This document shows, piece by piece, positions 1-8,054 of a stretch of 64,000 bases of DNA. Source of the stretch: Pseudochrobactrum saccharolyticum (GTDB taxonomy: Bacteria > Pseudomonadota > Alphaproteobacteria > Rhizobiales > Rhizobiaceae); contig NZ_VZPG01000003.1 in the NCBI RefSeq assembly GCF_008801715.1, forward strand, positions 248,001 to 312,000, given 5' to 3'. Position 1 is the first letter of the stretch. Each line of letters starts with the position of its first letter. The position numbers and the translations under genes were made by a program. Under the pieces are notes generated by a model that was not told the DNA's origin, did not search any database, and saw nothing but the letters and a program-made list of their open reading frames with translations.

Positions 1-198
1 TCTGCAACGCTGATGCTCATTCAAAGCAATTCTGACGCGCCGATTGCCTATGGGCTTTATGTCTTCATGCAATCACCTGCCGGACGCGGGCCAGGTGCCG
101 CACTCGGGGTTATTGCAGTGATACTGGTCGGGCTCTGCACGTTTTTATCACATTACGTTATTGAACGCCGGCAAAAGACGCTTGGGGCGGCCAAGTAA
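1..198 (+). CDS. ABC transporter permease, C-terminal end (partial)
   Basis: The reading frame is open from base 1 and ends at the TAA at 196-198, so this is the last 65 codons of a gene that begins before the window. The visible part has one strongly hydrophobic stretch (about the last 20-35 residues before a basic tail ending KTLGAAK). That is how the last membrane helix of a binding-protein-dependent ABC permease looks. It ends 17 bases before the start of an ABC ATPase gene, the usual operon arrangement for iron, phosphonate or thiamine-type importers. The substrate cannot be told from this fragment. The family call rests mainly on context. Confidence 0.6.
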   Translation, partial: SATLMLIQSNSDAPIAYGLYVFMQSPAGRGPGAALGVIAVILVGLCTFLSHYVIERRQKTLGAAK

Positions 199-215
199 GA
201 TTGGGGAGAAAAAAT

Positions 216-1316
216 ATGACTTTAGACATAAACAGTGCCGCCTTGCCAACAACACCGGCAAAAGCAATCAGTATCCGCGATGTGAACCTGTCTTATGGTG
301 CGGTTCATGTGCTGAAGGATATTTGTCTGGATATTAAACCCGGCGAATTCTTCGCCTTTTTGGGGCCGTCCGGTTGCGGGAAAACAACATTGTTGCGCCT
401 GATCGCCGGATTTAACGTTGCCCAACAGGGCAAGGTGGAAATTGGCGGTGCGGACGTGCTCGACATGCCGCCGTGGAAACGTGACGTTGGCATGGTGTTC
501 CAGTCTTATGCGCTATGGCCGCATATGACCGTTGCTCGCAATGTTGCCTTTGGTCTGGAAGAGCGCAAACTGCCGCGCAAAGAAGTTGATAAGCGGGTGA
601 AGGCAGCACTGGAACTGGTGGGGCTGACCCATCTTGCGGATCGTCGTCCTGCCCAGCTTTCCGGTGGACAGCAGCAACGTGTGGCGCTCGCCCGCACAAT
701 TGCCATCGAGCCTAAAGTTCTGCTTCTCGATGAACCGCTGTCAAATCTGGATGCGAAAATGCGTGTCGAGGTTCGCCGTGAATTGCGCGATTTGCAGCAA
801 CGTCTGAAACTGACGACCATTTTTGTGACCCACGATCAGGAAGAAGCCAATACGGTTTGTGATCGTATCGCAGTCTTCAATGAGGGGCGTATCCAGCAGG
901 TCGGAACGCCGATGAGCTTGTATGAAAAGCCAGCTAATCTGTTTGTCGCCAGCTTTCTCGGAACTGCCAATATTCTCGACGGTCATGTCGAGGATACACC
1001 GGACGGTCGCGTTTTTGTGGTGGAAGGGGCGGGGTCTATTCCTGTCCCAGAGGGTACGAAGGTTGCGCAAGGGGCTAAGCTGGTATTCCGCCCGCAATAT
1101 GCAACCATCGGTCATACAGAAGAGGGTGCGGTTGCGCTTGAAGGCACCATCGCGCATCGTGAATTCCTCGGTGCAATCATCCGCTATGGTGTTCAGATTG
1201 GCACTGCGACGGTGCTGATTGATGTGCCGTTTTATACCGGTGACACATTGCTGGAACCGGGAACTGCAACAGTGCTTGGTTTGCAGCCTTCTGCAGCACT
1301 CTGGCTGACAGAGTGA
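216..1316 (+). CDS. ABC transporter ATP-binding protein (PotA/FbpC type)
   Basis: Energises import through the permease encoded just upstream. The 366-residue protein has all nucleotide-binding motifs: Walker A GPSGCGKTT (about residues 50-58), Q-loop in FQSYALWPHM, signature LSGGQQQR (about 148), Walker B LLLDEP followed by the D-loop SNLD, and the switch histidine in THDQ. The C-terminal 110 residues fit the TOBE domain of importers for sugars, Fe(III), phosphonates or polyamines. I chose the ATG at 216 because GGGGAG lies 7 bases before it; an in-frame TTG at 201 has no such site. A phosphatase of the phosphoglycerate mutase superfamily and pyruvate kinase follow, so a phosphorylated three-carbon or phosphonate substrate is possible but unproven. 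Confidence 0.9.
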   Translation: MTLDINSAALPTTPAKAISIRDVNLSYGAVHVLKDICLDIKPGEFFAFLGPSGCGKTTLLRLIAGFNVAQQGKVEIGGADVLDMPPWKRDVGMVFQSYALWPHMTVARNVAFGLEERKLPRKEVDKRVKAALELVGLTHLADRRPAQLSGGQQQRVALARTIAIEPKVLLLDEPLSNLDAKMRVEVRRELRDLQQRLKLTTIFVTHDQEEANTVCDRIAVFNEGRIQQVGTPMSLYEKPANLFVASFLGTANILDGHVEDTPDGRVFVVEGAGSIPVPEGTKVAQGAKLVFRPQYATIGHTEEGAVALEGTIAHREFLGAIIRYGVQIGTATVLIDVPFYTGDTLLEPGTATVLGLQPSAALWLTE

Positions 1317-1322
1317 TAGTGA

Positions 1323-1349
1323 CATCCGCCGGTTGATAACCGGCGGATG
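1323..1349 (+). terminator. Hairpin after the ABC ATPase gene
   Basis: A perfect 12-bp stem (1323-1334 with 1338-1349, CATCCGCCGGTT and its complement) has a 3-base loop and starts 6 bases after the ATPase stop codon. No T-run follows, so it may be a weak terminator or an mRNA-stabilising hairpin. It would separate the transporter genes from the phosphatase gene. Confidence 0.6.
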
Positions 1350-1401
1350 CTCCTCTGAACACGACCATAACCGATTACCCCAGCTATTAATTGAGTATAT
1401 T

Positions 1402-2058
1402 ATGCAGGAACTGCCTGATCTCATTGTTATCCGCCATGGTGAAACCCAGTGGAATGTTGCCGGACGATTGCAGGGGCGGAAAGATACGCCTTTAACCAAT
1501 AATGGTGTGCGGCAGGCAAAGGCTGTCGGTGTGCGTTTGGCCGATACAATCGCCTCTCATCAAGGCTTGAAATTCTGGAGCAGCCCGCTGCCCCGTGCTT
1601 TGCAAACTGCATCCATCCTTGCCGGTATCTGGACTGTCCCTTTTGAGAAATTCACGCAGGCTCCGCTTCTTATGGAGCGGTCATTCGGTGTGTGGGAGGG
1701 ACAAACATCCGATGAAATCAAACGGGATTTGTCTGATCAATATCGGGCACAGCAAACCGATCCGTGGAATTATACGATGCCGGAGGGGGAAAGCCGCAAT
1801 GATCTGAAGCAACGGATACAGACATGGCTGGCAACGCTGGAAAAGCAAACAACACATGTTGTGGTAACACATAGCGGATGCCTGCGGGCGCTGCGCGGTA
1901 TTTATACAAAAGCATCTTCTGAAGTGATGCTTGCCTATAGTGAGCCGCAGACGGCATCATTTTTGCTCTCTTCCGGCCGTGAAACCATGCTGGAAATTCC
2001 GGCTGGTATTCTACGGGCTATGGGTTGCGAGGGCGCGGGAACCACAGTGCGCCTTTGA
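1402..2058 (+). CDS. Histidine phosphatase / phosphoglycerate mutase superfamily protein
   Basis: Phosphohistidine enzyme of 218 residues. The N-terminal signature VIRHGETQWN (about residues 8-17) carries the catalytic histidine, and THSGCLRAL (about 155) carries the second histidine. Length and the sequence after the RHG motif resemble GpmB/CobC-type phosphatases more than the true cofactor-dependent glycolytic mutase, which is longer and has a different loop. I use the ATG at 1402; an in-frame ATG at 1333 lies inside the hairpin after the previous gene. The next gene is pyruvate kinase, 51 bases on, which suggests a role in lower glycolysis or in using an imported phospho-compound. The exact substrate is unknown. 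Confidence 0.8.
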   Translation: MQELPDLIVIRHGETQWNVAGRLQGRKDTPLTNNGVRQAKAVGVRLADTIASHQGLKFWSSPLPRALQTASILAGIWTVPFEKFTQAPLLMERSFGVWEGQTSDEIKRDLSDQYRAQQTDPWNYTMPEGESRNDLKQRIQTWLATLEKQTTHVVVTHSGCLRALRGIYTKASSEVMLAYSEPQTASFLLSSGRETMLEIPAGILRAMGCEGAGTTVRL

Positions 2059-2109
2059 TTGATTGCCATCATGTTCTGATGACATTGCAGTGCAGGATTA
2101 ATCCGACAA

Positions 2110-3525
2110 ATGAAACAATATAAAAAAGTTAAGATACTCGCGACACTCGGACCGGCTTCTTCCGAAGAGCATATTATCCGGCAGTTGCACGCGGCAGGTG
2201 CCGATCTGTTCCGGATCAATATGAGTCATGCCAGCCATGACATGATGCGCCAATTAATCCGGCATATTCGCGCTGTTGAATTACAAAGTGGCCGTCCTAT
2301 CGGCATTCTTGCTGATTTACAGGGGCCAAAACTGCGTATTGGCAGATTTGCACAAGGCACCGTGGAACTGAGAGTCGGGCAGAGTTTTACGTTGGACAAC
2401 AGGGATGAGCCGGGTGACAACAGTCGTGTTTTTCTTCCGCATCCGGAGATATTTGCAGCGGTGAAGGCGGGGGACCGCCTGCTGATCGATGATGGAAAAC
2501 TGCATCTGCGCGTGGAAAAAGCTGACAATGAGAGCATGACCACCACTGTTGTGGCCGGTACAAAAATCTCTGACCGCAAGGGTGTCAGCCTGCCGGATAC
2601 ATTATTGACCGTGGGTGTTTTGACCGACAAGGATCGGGCAGATCTTGATGCGCTACTTGCAACCGGCGAAATTGACTGGGTTGCTTTGTCTTTCGTGCAA
2701 AGGCCGGAAGACTTGATTGAAGTGCGTAAGATTGCCGGTGATCGCGTAGGACTGATGTCCAAGATCGAGAAGCCTCAGGCTCTGGATCATATTGACGAGA
2801 TTATCAGGCTTTCGGATGCACTGATGGTGGCTCGCGGAGATTTGGGCGTGGAAATGCCGCTTGAATCTGTTCCCGGATTGCAAAAACAACTGACACGGGC
2901 GTGCAGACGTGCAGGCAAGCCGGTGGTAATTGCCACGCAAATGCTGGAATCTATGATTAGCGCTCCGGTGCCAACGCGTGCAGAAGTTTCGGATGTCGCA
3001 ACTGCGGTTTTCGAAGGCGCAGACGCCATCATGCTTTCTGCTGAATCCGCTTCAGGTGATTATCCGGTTGAGGCTGTGGCAACAATGACGTCCATCGCCC
3101 GCAATGTGGAGCTTGATCCGCTCTATGCGGGCATTATCAACAAGCAGGGCGCTGCCCCTGAGGCAACCGGTGCTGATGCAATTTCTCTGGCGGCACACCA
3201 GATCGCAGTCACGCTAGGGCTTGCTGCCATTGTTTGTTACACCTCGTCGGGTACGACAGGTCTGCGTGCCGCGCGGGAGCGCCCTCCGGTGCCGATTATT
3301 GCGCTTTCGCCTGTTGTGCAAACCGCGCGACGGCTGTCTCTGGTCTGGGGTCTTTATTGTGTCACCACGGATGACACCACAGATATAGATGAAACTGTGA
3401 AACGTGCCTGTGCCATTGTGGAAGCGGAAGGGTTCGGCGGGCAGGGAGATAGTATTATCATTTCTGCAGGCGTGCCTTTTGGCATACCGGGCAGCACGAA
3501 TATGCTGCGTATTGCTGAATTATAG
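2110..3525 (+). CDS. pyk: Pyruvate kinase
   Basis: Converts phosphoenolpyruvate and ADP to pyruvate and ATP in the cytoplasm. The 471-residue length fits the family. Recognisable blocks include KILATLGPAS at the N-terminus, LADLQGPKLRIG, the active-site signature with SKIEKPQ and MVARGDLGVE, the ATQMLESMI block, PTRAEVSDVA, and the effector-domain start after VEAVATM. It follows the phosphatase gene by 51 bases without a visible terminator. Many Hyphomicrobiales have a main pyk elsewhere, so this copy could be specialised for the transporter-linked pathway; that is inference. Confidence 0.95.
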   Translation: MKQYKKVKILATLGPASSEEHIIRQLHAAGADLFRINMSHASHDMMRQLIRHIRAVELQSGRPIGILADLQGPKLRIGRFAQGTVELRVGQSFTLDNRDEPGDNSRVFLPHPEIFAAVKAGDRLLIDDGKLHLRVEKADNESMTTTVVAGTKISDRKGVSLPDTLLTVGVLTDKDRADLDALLATGEIDWVALSFVQRPEDLIEVRKIAGDRVGLMSKIEKPQALDHIDEIIRLSDALMVARGDLGVEMPLESVPGLQKQLTRACRRAGKPVVIATQMLESMISAPVPTRAEVSDVATAVFEGADAIMLSAESASGDYPVEAVATMTSIARNVELDPLYAGIINKQGAAPEATGADAISLAAHQIAVTLGLAAIVCYTSSGTTGLRAARERPPVPIIALSPVVQTARRLSLVWGLYCVTTDDTTDIDETVKRACAIVEAEGFGGQGDSIIISAGVPFGIPGSTNMLRIAEL

Positions 3526-3596
3526 TAGGTATTTTATATTCTCTAACATAAAGAAAGCATTTGCCATCAACAGCACGTATTGATTTCTTGTGTAGT

Positions 3597-3602
3597 TTGA
3601 CA
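3597..3602 (+). promoter_or_regulatory. Candidate -35 box of the LacI-type regulator gene
   Basis: TTGACA at 3597-3602 matches the sigma-70 -35 consensus exactly. The -10 box is unclear. The CG-centred operator-like dyad (3630-3643) lies just downstream, where a repressor would block transcription. Support is positional only. Confidence 0.4.
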
Positions 3603-3629
3603 GGGGCTCTTGTCAAAGTTTTTCAAGAA

Positions 3630-3643
3630 TGGTAACGTTCCCA
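3630..3643. promoter_or_regulatory. LacI-family operator-like site upstream of the regulator gene
   Basis: TGGTAACGTTCCCA is a 14-bp dyad with a central CG and one mismatched pair. Nearly the same sequence, as a perfect palindrome, lies at the start of the first permease gene (4786-4801). LacI-family proteins typically bind such CG-centred dyads, so the site suggests autoregulation by the regulator encoded next to it. Confidence 0.6.
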
Positions 3644-3687
3644 CAATGATCGATCTAAGAGACCGGTCGCTTGGGAGGAGTGTCAGC

Positions 3688-4740
3688 TTGAATAAGGATA
3701 CAGGGCGTCGTGCGACGATCGTCGATGTTGCGAAAAAAGCTGGCTTGTCCAAGAGCACAGTAGCCCGTGTTCTGGCTGGTTCCTCCAATATATCGCAGGA
3801 TGCTGCCGAGCGCGTACAGGCCGCAGTGCTGGCAACCGGTTATGAGCGCAATCATCTGGCAGTTGGTATGCGCTCAGGACGTAGCGGACTGCTGGGGCTT
3901 GTTATTCCGGATATTACCAATCCGTTTTGGGCGGAAGTGGCGCGCGGTGCGCAGGATCAGGCTGCGAGGCAAGGTGTTTCGCTACTGGTATTTTCTTCAG
4001 ACTGGGATGCGGATAAGGAAGCGGCACATCTTCGCGCCTTATGTCAGGCACGCGTAGATGGCGCGATCATCAATCCTGTCGCTGATAATCTTGCTGATCT
4101 CGACCGTTTCGGCATGCCTTTTGTGCTGATCGGGTCAAGTGCCGAGCGCTTTCCCGATACGAGCAGTGTCGGGTCAGATATCGTGCAGGGTGTTCGTCTC
4201 GGGCTGGATGTGCTGCTCGCGCAGGGGCATGTGCAGCCGGCATTAATCCTCGGGCCTAAATCCCGATTGGCGCGTGCGCGTTTTCTGCGCGCGGTACATG
4301 AGCATTGCATTGAACGGGATGTTGACCCCTCAATACTCATGACGGAAGACAGTGACTATACCGTTGAAGGTGGCCGTTCTGCTATGAAACGGCTGTTGCA
4401 AGCGCATCAGAATGGTCAGCATCTGGCAGTTTTTTGTGCGAATGATCTGATGGCGCTTGGTGGTATTCTGGCAATCCGTGATGCAGGACTTTCCTGTCCG
4501 CAGGATGTGTCAATTCTCGGTTTTGACGGTATTCCTTCCGGTGCTTTTTCCTGGCCCGGATTGACGACAATTGAAAAAGACGGTCGCCGTATCGGCTCCA
4601 CGGCAGTCACTGCTTTATATGCAGAAATTGCCGGACGAGCAGAACATGAGCGCATTTATGTGCCGTGCCGTCTTTTGGAGCGCGGCTCACTCGCTGATTT
4701 GTCAGAGATGGCAACTGCGCGGCTGGTTGCAAAGGGGTAA
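3688..4740 (+). CDS. LacI-family transcriptional regulator
   Basis: Sugar-responsive repressor of 350 residues. The N-terminal helix-turn-helix contains TIVDVAKKAGLSKSTVARVL and the hinge region, followed by a periplasmic-binding-like effector domain (GLVIPDITNPFWAEVARG near residue 65; ILGFDGIPS near 280; the C-terminal FDG-type segment). I chose the TTG at 3688 because GGGAGGAG (3673-3680) lies 7 bases upstream. Earlier in-frame starts (TTG 3610, ATG 3646) overlap the promoter/operator region and have no ribosome site. The gene precedes the sugar ABC operon on the same strand by 8 bases and probably controls it through the two CG-centred dyads. The inducer is unknown. Confidence 0.88.
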   Translation: MNKDTGRRATIVDVAKKAGLSKSTVARVLAGSSNISQDAAERVQAAVLATGYERNHLAVGMRSGRSGLLGLVIPDITNPFWAEVARGAQDQAARQGVSLLVFSSDWDADKEAAHLRALCQARVDGAIINPVADNLADLDRFGMPFVLIGSSAERFPDTSSVGSDIVQGVRLGLDVLLAQGHVQPALILGPKSRLARARFLRAVHEHCIERDVDPSILMTEDSDYTVEGGRSAMKRLLQAHQNGQHLAVFCANDLMALGGILAIRDAGLSCPQDVSILGFDGIPSGAFSWPGLTTIEKDGRRIGSTAVTALYAEIAGRAEHERIYVPCRLLERGSLADLSEMATARLVAKG

Positions 4741-4748
4741 TTCAGACA

Positions 4749-5699
4749 ATGAGTCATAGTTCTGCATCATCAGTGAGCGCTCAAATTGGGAACGTTCCCA
4801 AAATGAAGCGCTTTAAAAGCAGCATCCGCCAGTGGTGGCCTTATTATCTGATGATGGCACCAGCCCTGATTTTCTTTTTTATTTTCCACTATATGCCGGT
4901 GTGGGAAGCTAAAATTGCTTTTGAACAATTGCGCATCATTCCGCCGAATATCTGGGGGGGGCTGAAGCATTTTGAACTGTTGTTCTCGTCCACGATTTTC
5001 TGGCAGGTGCTGGCCAATACGCTGATCATTTCAGCGATGAAAATCGTCTTTGTGTTTCCCGTGCCGATCATTGTGGCATTGTTGCTCAATGAGGTACGCG
5101 GCACGGGTACCCGTAAATTCATTCAGTCGGCAATTTATCTGCCGCACTTCCTGTCATGGGTAGTAATTGCAGGTATTTTCATTGCTGTTTTGTCGCCGAG
5201 CACCGGTGCCGTGAATGAAATTACCGGCTTTTTCGGTTTTCAGCCGGTTTCTTTTATGACTGAGACGGGGACAATCCGCTGGGTTCTGGTGTTTTCTGAA
5301 ATCTGGCGCTCGGCCGGCTGGGACAGCCTGCTTTATCTTGCAGCGATTATGTCAATTGATCAGGAGCTCTATCAGGCTGCGGAGATTGACGGTGCTAACC
5401 GCTGGCAGAAAATTTTCTACGTCACCATTCCGGGTATCGTTCCGACGATTGCTACATTGTTCATTCTGAATGCCGGTATGTTCCTGAATGCTGACCTCAA
5501 TCAGGTGATCAACTTCACCAATGATATTGTGCGCAGTCAGATCGATATTCTCGATACTTATGTTTATCGCATCGGTTTGCAAACCGGACAATATTCGCTC
5601 GCCACGGCAGCTGGGCTTTTTAAAGCAGGGCTCGGCATGATCCTGATTATGAGCGCGCATTTCATCTCGAAAAAGCTGACAGGCAAGGGGATCTGGTGA
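4749..5699 (+). CDS. Sugar ABC transporter permease (LplB-like)
   Basis: Inner-membrane subunit of a carbohydrate importer, 316 residues. An N-terminal helix (MMAPALIFFFIFHYMP) is followed by about five more hydrophobic segments. The EAA loop, which contacts the ATPase, reads YQAAEIDGANRWQKIFYVTIPGI near residues 210-235. The start at 4749 has AAGGGG 11 bases upstream; a second in-frame ATG lies at 4803. The perfect operator palindrome 4786-4801 falls between these two ATGs, inside the first 18 codons if 4749 is used. The stop overlaps the next permease (TGATG). Confidence 0.9.
   Translation: MSHSSASSVSAQIGNVPKMKRFKSSIRQWWPYYLMMAPALIFFFIFHYMPVWEAKIAFEQLRIIPPNIWGGLKHFELLFSSTIFWQVLANTLIISAMKIVFVFPVPIIVALLLNEVRGTGTRKFIQSAIYLPHFLSWVVIAGIFIAVLSPSTGAVNEITGFFGFQPVSFMTETGTIRWVLVFSEIWRSAGWDSLLYLAAIMSIDQELYQAAEIDGANRWQKIFYVTIPGIVPTIATLFILNAGMFLNADLNQVINFTNDIVRSQIDILDTYVYRIGLQTGQYSLATAAGLFKAGLGMILIMSAHFISKKLTGKGIW
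4786..4801. promoter_or_regulatory. Perfect LacI-type operator palindrome
   Basis: TTGGGAACGTTCCCAA is a perfect 16-bp palindrome centred on CG. It matches the imperfect site before the regulator gene (3630-3643) in its core (AACGTTCCCA). It lies at codons 13-18 of the first permease gene, or directly before the alternative ATG at 4803, where a bound repressor could act as a roadblock or mark a second promoter. Confidence 0.75.
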
Positions 5700-6601
5700 T
5701 GGCAGCAGGTAAAATCCGTCGCTCTCCGCTGGAGCGGGCAGAATATGCAATCATTCTCTCTACCTTGCTGCTGCTTGTGGTGGTGATGGTTCAGCCGCTG
5801 CTTAATCTGCTGGCTGTTTCCCTGTCATCTCCTTCCGAAGTCGCGAGAATGAGCGGCCTCACAATCATTCCGGAAGGCTTTTCGCTAGAGGTCTGGAAAC
5901 TGCTGATCACCAATCCGGCAGTGCAGCAGGGGCTGATCAATTCGGTCTTTATCACGCTGACCAGTACTGCACTCGGTGTGTGTTTTACAGCGCTGATGGC
6001 ATGGGGCTTGTCGCGTCCGGGCTTGCCGGGGCGCCGTATTCTTCTGGTCTTCGTGCTGGTGACGATTGTTTTTGATCCGGGCATTATACCGGATTACTTC
6101 CTCAATAAACGTCTGGGTCTGATCGACAGCTACTGGTCAGTTATTCTCTTCAAACTGGTCAATGCCTGGTATCTGATTATTCTGATCCGCTTCTTTGAAG
6201 AAGTGCCGAATGAAATTCTGGAAGCCGCAGAACTCGACGGTGCCAATGTTTTTCAGACATTTTGGTATGTTGTGCTGCCGGTATCAAAATCGGCATTGGC
6301 GACGATTGCACTGTTCTATTTCGTTTTCCATTGGAACGATTTCTTCCGCCCGATGATCTACCTCAATGACCAGTCCAAATGGCCGCTGCAGGTTGTGCTG
6401 CGTCAGTTTGTGGTCGAGGGCGACAAGATTGCCATGGTCGGGCTGGAAAATTCCGTCAATTACACAGGCGCAAGCCAGATCAATATCAGGGCGCTGAGCG
6501 CAGGCATGATCCTGCTCACGATTGTACCGATCCTGGCGATCTATCCGTTAATCCTGAAGTTTTTCACTAAAGGCACGATGAGCGGCGCGCTCAAGGGCTG
6601 A
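5699..6601 (+). CDS. Sugar ABC transporter permease (YtcP-like)
   Basis: Second membrane subunit of the importer, 300 residues, with about six hydrophobic segments. The EAA loop is visible as LEAAELDGANVFQTFWYVVLP near residues 178-198. The ATG at 5699 overlaps the TGA of the preceding permease, with AAGGGG (5685-5690) upstream, which indicates translational coupling. The C-terminal end, KFFTKGTMSGALKG, resembles the ends of LplC/YtcP permeases. Together with the 473-residue binding protein this fits the CUT1 class that imports oligosaccharides or glycosides. Confidence 0.9.
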   Translation: MAAGKIRRSPLERAEYAIILSTLLLLVVVMVQPLLNLLAVSLSSPSEVARMSGLTIIPEGFSLEVWKLLITNPAVQQGLINSVFITLTSTALGVCFTALMAWGLSRPGLPGRRILLVFVLVTIVFDPGIIPDYFLNKRLGLIDSYWSVILFKLVNAWYLIILIRFFEEVPNEILEAAELDGANVFQTFWYVVLPVSKSALATIALFYFVFHWNDFFRPMIYLNDQSKWPLQVVLRQFVVEGDKIAMVGLENSVNYTGASQINIRALSAGMILLTIVPILAIYPLILKFFTKGTMSGALKG

Positions 6602-6632
6602 TTATTCCGGCACATATAAAGGGGAAGGACAT

Positions 6633-8054
6633 ATGCTGAAAAATAATCTTATTCTGTCTGTCAGTGTGGTTGCGCTGCTGTCTGCTGCAGCATTGCCGGC
6701 ACTGGCCGAGCCGGTCATTATACGCGTAGTGGCGAAGGATCTGCTCAACACCAATCCGGATGACGTGAAACTCATTGAGAAATATGAAGCGGCGCTGAAG
6801 GCAAAAGGGACAGATCTGAAGATTGAGATCGTCAATCTTCCGGCTTCCGGCTATGCTGATAAGCTCGGCGCGATGATGTTGTCCGGCGACATTCCCGATC
6901 TGATTTATTTTCAGGGCGGTGACACGGTAATGGCCGAGCAGGGCGTTCTTGAAAACTGGAACGACTGGCTGCCGAAAACAACTTATCTGAAAGAGGCGCT
7001 TTACCCGCACAATACCGCTCGTCTGCAGAATTATCCGTATCTGCTTTATGCATTCCCGCCGCGGATTTCGCAGCCGGTTATGCGTGAGGACTGGTTGAGC
7101 AAAACCGGACTGGCTGCACCGAAAACGGTTGATGACTATGTTGCTTTGTTCAAGGCGATTAAGAGCGGCAATTTTGGTGGTGCAGGCAGTGACAAATCCT
7201 ATGCGCTGACCGTGCCGGGCAGCATGGATGAAGCCGATACGATTTTTAATCAGGCATTCGGCGTCAGCTCATCCTGGCTGAAAGACAAAGAGGGCAACTG
7301 GATTGCCTCACAGATTTCTGAGCAGGAAAAAGCCAAACTGACTTTCTATGCATCGCTGCGTGAGCAGGGACTGCTGGACCCGGAATATATCACCACCAAA
7401 TGGGATACCAAGGAAGACAAGTTCTATTCCGGACGCGTTGGTATGGTGTTCTCGGCTTCGGCTGAGAATGTGGATGTTTATCGCGGTAAGATGAAACAGG
7501 CGAACCCTGATGCTAATCCGGAACTGGTTCTGCTGGCACCGCCTGCGGGTACCGGTGGCGAAGGTCTGGCCGCAGTTGATGTTTCCAAGGAAACACGTGG
7601 TTTCGCAATTTCAGCTCTTTCCAAGCACAAAGAAGAAGTTGTTAAATTTCTTGATTTTGTGGCCAGCCCTGAAGGTCAGGCATTGGAGCGCCTTGGTTTC
7701 GAAGGTGAGCAATATACCCGCGACGGCGAGACCATCAAGCCAACAGACAAAATGGCAACCTGGTATGTGCGCTTTATTGCGGCCGCAAACTGGAAACTAC
7801 CGGAAGGTGTGAGAAGCCCTGCTGCCGCGCAGTTTCTGACCAATATCACCCAAAGCTACAAGCCTGATAATGCATTTATCTGGCCGAATGAATATGCGCC
7901 TGATCTGGATGCGGCGCAGAATGTCTACAAGGCATGGGCTTATAAATTTATCTCCGGACAAGCGGGTTTCGATCAGTGGGACCAGTTTGTTTCTGAGTGG
8001 AAGACTGCCGGCGGTGACCGGCTGACTGAATATGCGAGGACTGTATTAAAATGA
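6633..8054 (+). CDS. Extracellular solute-binding protein, sugar ABC transporter
   Basis: Periplasmic receptor of the importer, 473 residues. The N-terminus is a clear Sec signal peptide (two lysine/asparagine-rich residues, then a hydrophobic run to ALPALA, cleavage before EP). The body has the family-1 binding-protein pattern, with segments such as MMLSGDIPDLIYFQGG and a C-terminal DKAYN/AWAYKFISGQAGFDQWDQFV helix typical of LplA/YtcQ-like proteins. A GGGGAAGGA ribosome site precedes the ATG. The stop overlaps the start of the ADP-ribosylglycohydrolase gene by 4 bases (ATGA). The ligand is not predictable from sequence alone. Confidence 0.9.
   Translation: MLKNNLILSVSVVALLSAAALPALAEPVIIRVVAKDLLNTNPDDVKLIEKYEAALKAKGTDLKIEIVNLPASGYADKLGAMMLSGDIPDLIYFQGGDTVMAEQGVLENWNDWLPKTTYLKEALYPHNTARLQNYPYLLYAFPPRISQPVMREDWLSKTGLAAPKTVDDYVALFKAIKSGNFGGAGSDKSYALTVPGSMDEADTIFNQAFGVSSSWLKDKEGNWIASQISEQEKAKLTFYASLREQGLLDPEYITTKWDTKEDKFYSGRVGMVFSASAENVDVYRGKMKQANPDANPELVLLAPPAGTGGEGLAAVDVSKETRGFAISALSKHKEEVVKFLDFVASPEGQALERLGFEGEQYTRDGETIKPTDKMATWYVRFIAAANWKLPEGVRSPAAAQFLTNITQSYKPDNAFIWPNEYAPDLDAAQNVYKAWAYKFISGQAGFDQWDQFVSEWKTAGGDRLTEYARTVLK

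Noticed and set aside
741-1499. A 252-codon open frame on the minus strand over the ABC ATPase gene
   Set aside because: It crosses the ATPase gene, the hairpin and the start of the phosphatase gene, and shows no family features.
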